A DNA stretch of 6,263 bases from assembly GCA_903926695.1 (NCBI GenBank), contig CAIYKK010000668.1, positions 1 to 6,263 of the forward strand, given 5' to 3'. The notes beneath the pieces were generated by a model, which did not search any database, was not told where the DNA came from, and saw nothing but the letters and a program-made list of their open reading frames with translations. A program made the translations under genes and the position numbers. How positions within the stretch are numbered: position 1 is the stretch's first letter; each line of letters begins with the position of its first letter. Shown piece by piece: positions 4,879-6,263 of this stretch. Source of the DNA: an uncultured Burkholderiales bacterium (GTDB lineage Bacteria; Pseudomonadota; Gammaproteobacteria; Burkholderiales; Burkholderiaceae_C).

Positions 4879-6263
4879 ATGTTTTCATCGCCCGCTGAAA
4901 TTGCTTCCCCGGTCACCATCGGCCACCACCTGAATGGGCGCGCCATCACGCCAGATTCGGGGCGCAGCCAGGCCGTTTTTAATCCGGCCACGGGCGTCGT
5001 GTCGGGTCAGGTCGCGCTGGGCAGTGCGGTCGATGTGGACACCGCCGTGGCTGCCGCGCAGGCCGCTTTCCCGGCTTGGGCCGACACGCCGCCGATTCGC
5101 CGCGCCCGCGTGATGTTTAAGTTTCTCGAACTGCTCAACCTGAATAAAGACGCGCTGGCGCGCCTGATCACCTCCGAGCACGGCAAGGTGTTCACCGACG
5201 CGCAGGGCGAGGTTTCGCGTGGCATCGACATCGTGGAGTTCGCCTGCGGCATTCCGCAGCTGCTCAAGGGCGATTTCACCGATCAGGTCTCCACCGGCAT
5301 CGACAACTGGACGCTGCGCCAGCCGCTGGGCGTGGTGGCTGGCATCACGCCGTTTAACTTTCCGGTGATGGTGCCGATGTGGATGTTCCCGGTGGCGATT
5401 GCGGCGGGCAACACGTTTGTCCTGAAACCCAGCCCGATTGACCCGAGCGCCAGCCTGTTCATGGCCGATTTGCTCAAGCAGGCCGGATTGCCCGACGGCG
5501 TGTTCAACGTCGTGCAGGGCGACAAGGAAGCCGTCGATGCGCTGCTGGTTCACCCGGACGTGAAGGCCGTGTCCTTCGTCGGCTCCACGCCAATTGCCAA
5601 TTACATCTACGAAACCGGCGCGCACCACGGCAAGCGCGTGCAGGCGCTGGGCGGCGCGAAAAATCACATGGTCGTCATGCCCGACGCGGACCTGGAGCAG
5701 GCGGTGGACGCGCTGATTGGCGCGGGCTACGGCTCGGCGGGCGAGCGCTGCATGGCGATTTCGGTAGCCGTGCTGGTCGGCGACGTGGCCGAGCGGCTGC
5801 TGCCCATGCTCAAGGCCCGCGCCGAAACGCTGGTGATCAAAAACGGCGTCGAGCTGGACGCCGAAATGGGGCCGATTGTCACCGCCGCCGCGCACCAGCG
5901 CATCACCGGCTACATCGCGCAGGGCGTGGCCGAAGGCGCAGAGCTGCTGGTCGATGGCCGCAATTGTCAGGGCGCGCAGGCGGGTCCGGGCTGCGACAAC
6001 GGCTTTTGGCTGGGCGGCACACTGTTTGACCATGTCACGCCGGAGATGCGCATCTACAAAGAAGAAATCTTCGGCCCGGTGCTGGGCTGCGTGCGCGTCA
6101 AGGACTTTGCCGAAGCGGTGAACCTGATCAACGCCCACGAGTTTGGCAACGGCGTGAGCTGCTTCACCCGCGACGGCAACGTGGCGCGTGAATTCAGCCG
6201 CCGCATTCAGGTCGGCATGGTGGGCATCAACGTGCCGATTCCGGTGCCTATGGCCTGGCACGG
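4879..6263 (+). CDS. mmsA: CoA-acylating methylmalonate-semialdehyde dehydrogenase MmsA (partial, 3' end outside window)
   Basis: Aldehyde dehydrogenase family enzyme that converts methylmalonate or malonate semialdehyde plus CoA and NAD+ to propionyl-CoA or acetyl-CoA and CO2, in valine, beta-alanine and myo-inositol breakdown; cytosolic. The 461 visible codons have no stop. Family marks are [13 protein letters not shown] at 99-111, [12 protein letters not shown] at 113-124, [17 protein letters not shown] at 155-171, the coenzyme-binding FVLKPSP at 180-186, VSFVGSTPI at 231-239, GAKN at 259-262 where other ALDHs have their general-base Glu region, nucleophile C291 in [19 protein letters not shown] at 394-403 and [11 protein letters not shown] at 451-461. 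R290 and an Arg near 114 fit the two arginines known to bind the substrate carboxylate in this subfamily. About 40 residues are missing compared with the usual 500 or so. The start has a strong AAGGA. It diverges from nudJ. The subfamily assignment is firm; the physiological substrate is not shown by context. Confidence 0.94.
   Translation, partial: MFSSPAEIASPVTIGHHLNGRAITPDSGRSQAVFNPATGVVSGQVALGSAVDVDTAVAAAQAAFPAWADTPPIRRARVMFKFLELLNLNKDALARLITSEHGKVFTDAQGEVSRGIDIVEFACGIPQLLKGDFTDQVSTGIDNWTLRQPLGVVAGITPFNFPVMVPMWMFPVAIAAGNTFVLKPSPIDPSASLFMADLLKQAGLPDGVFNVVQGDKEAVDALLVHPDVKAVSFVGSTPIANYIYETGAHHGKRVQALGGAKNHMVVMPDADLEQAVDALIGAGYGSAGERCMAISVAVLVGDVAERLLPMLKARAETLVIKNGVELDAEMGPIVTAAAHQRITGYIAQGVAEGAELLVDGRNCQGAQAGPGCDNGFWLGGTLFDHVTPEMRIYKEEIFGPVLGCVRVKDFAEAVNLINAHEFGNGVSCFTRDGNVAREFSRRIQVGMVGINVPIPVPMAWH

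Noticed and set aside
4885..6261. A 458-codon open frame on the minus strand covering the right end of the window
   Set aside because: It lies wholly antisense to mmsA, whose plus-strand translation matches the methylmalonate-semialdehyde dehydrogenase family motif by motif. The antisense product is His/Arg/Ala/Val-rich without domains; such long shadows are expected from GC-rich codon bias.

Overview
The window looks like ordinary chromosome from a betaproteobacterium of the order Burkholderiales, most likely family Comamonadaceae (Polaromonas/Rhodoferax-like). This rests on high GC with GC-rich third positions, the style of the IlvE, MnmA and MipA/OmpV proteins, and gene pairings I recall from that group; no rRNA or other marker is present to fix the taxon. 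I see no mobile element, tRNA, CRISPR array or phage gene.

Layout, left to right. (1) Positions 50-1254, minus strand: ilvE (branched-chain aminotransferase) followed after 56 bp by a 69-residue CHCC zinc-finger protein, probably one transcript. (2) Positions 1255-1616: a 362-bp gene-free divergent region holding the ilvE leader and a candidate promoter for the rightward gene. (3) Positions 1617-3044, plus strand: a secreted outer-membrane protein whose first half is a MipA/OmpV barrel and whose second half (about 200 residues) is an extra, apparently beta-rich domain. (4) Positions 3050-4759, minus strand: a Nudix hydrolase (NudJ-like) and mnmA (tRNA 2-thiouridylase) 33 bp apart, the same gene pair found in Escherichia coli. 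The mipA-like gene and mnmA converge with only 5 bp between stop codons, and a perfect 16-bp palindrome with a T-run on the mnmA side spans the junction. (5) Positions 4879-6263, plus strand: mmsA, CoA-acylating methylmalonate-semialdehyde dehydrogenase, cut by the right edge of the window.

The genes are mostly housekeeping and do not form one pathway. IlvE and MmsA both touch branched-chain amino acids (last step of synthesis/first step of breakdown, and late valine catabolism), but they lie apart on opposite strands, so I do not infer co-regulation. NudJ and MnmA form a conserved pair linked to nucleotide and tRNA metabolism. The least ordinary items are the double-length MipA/OmpV protein and the compact shared terminator at the convergent junction. 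I found no convincing new multi-gene system.
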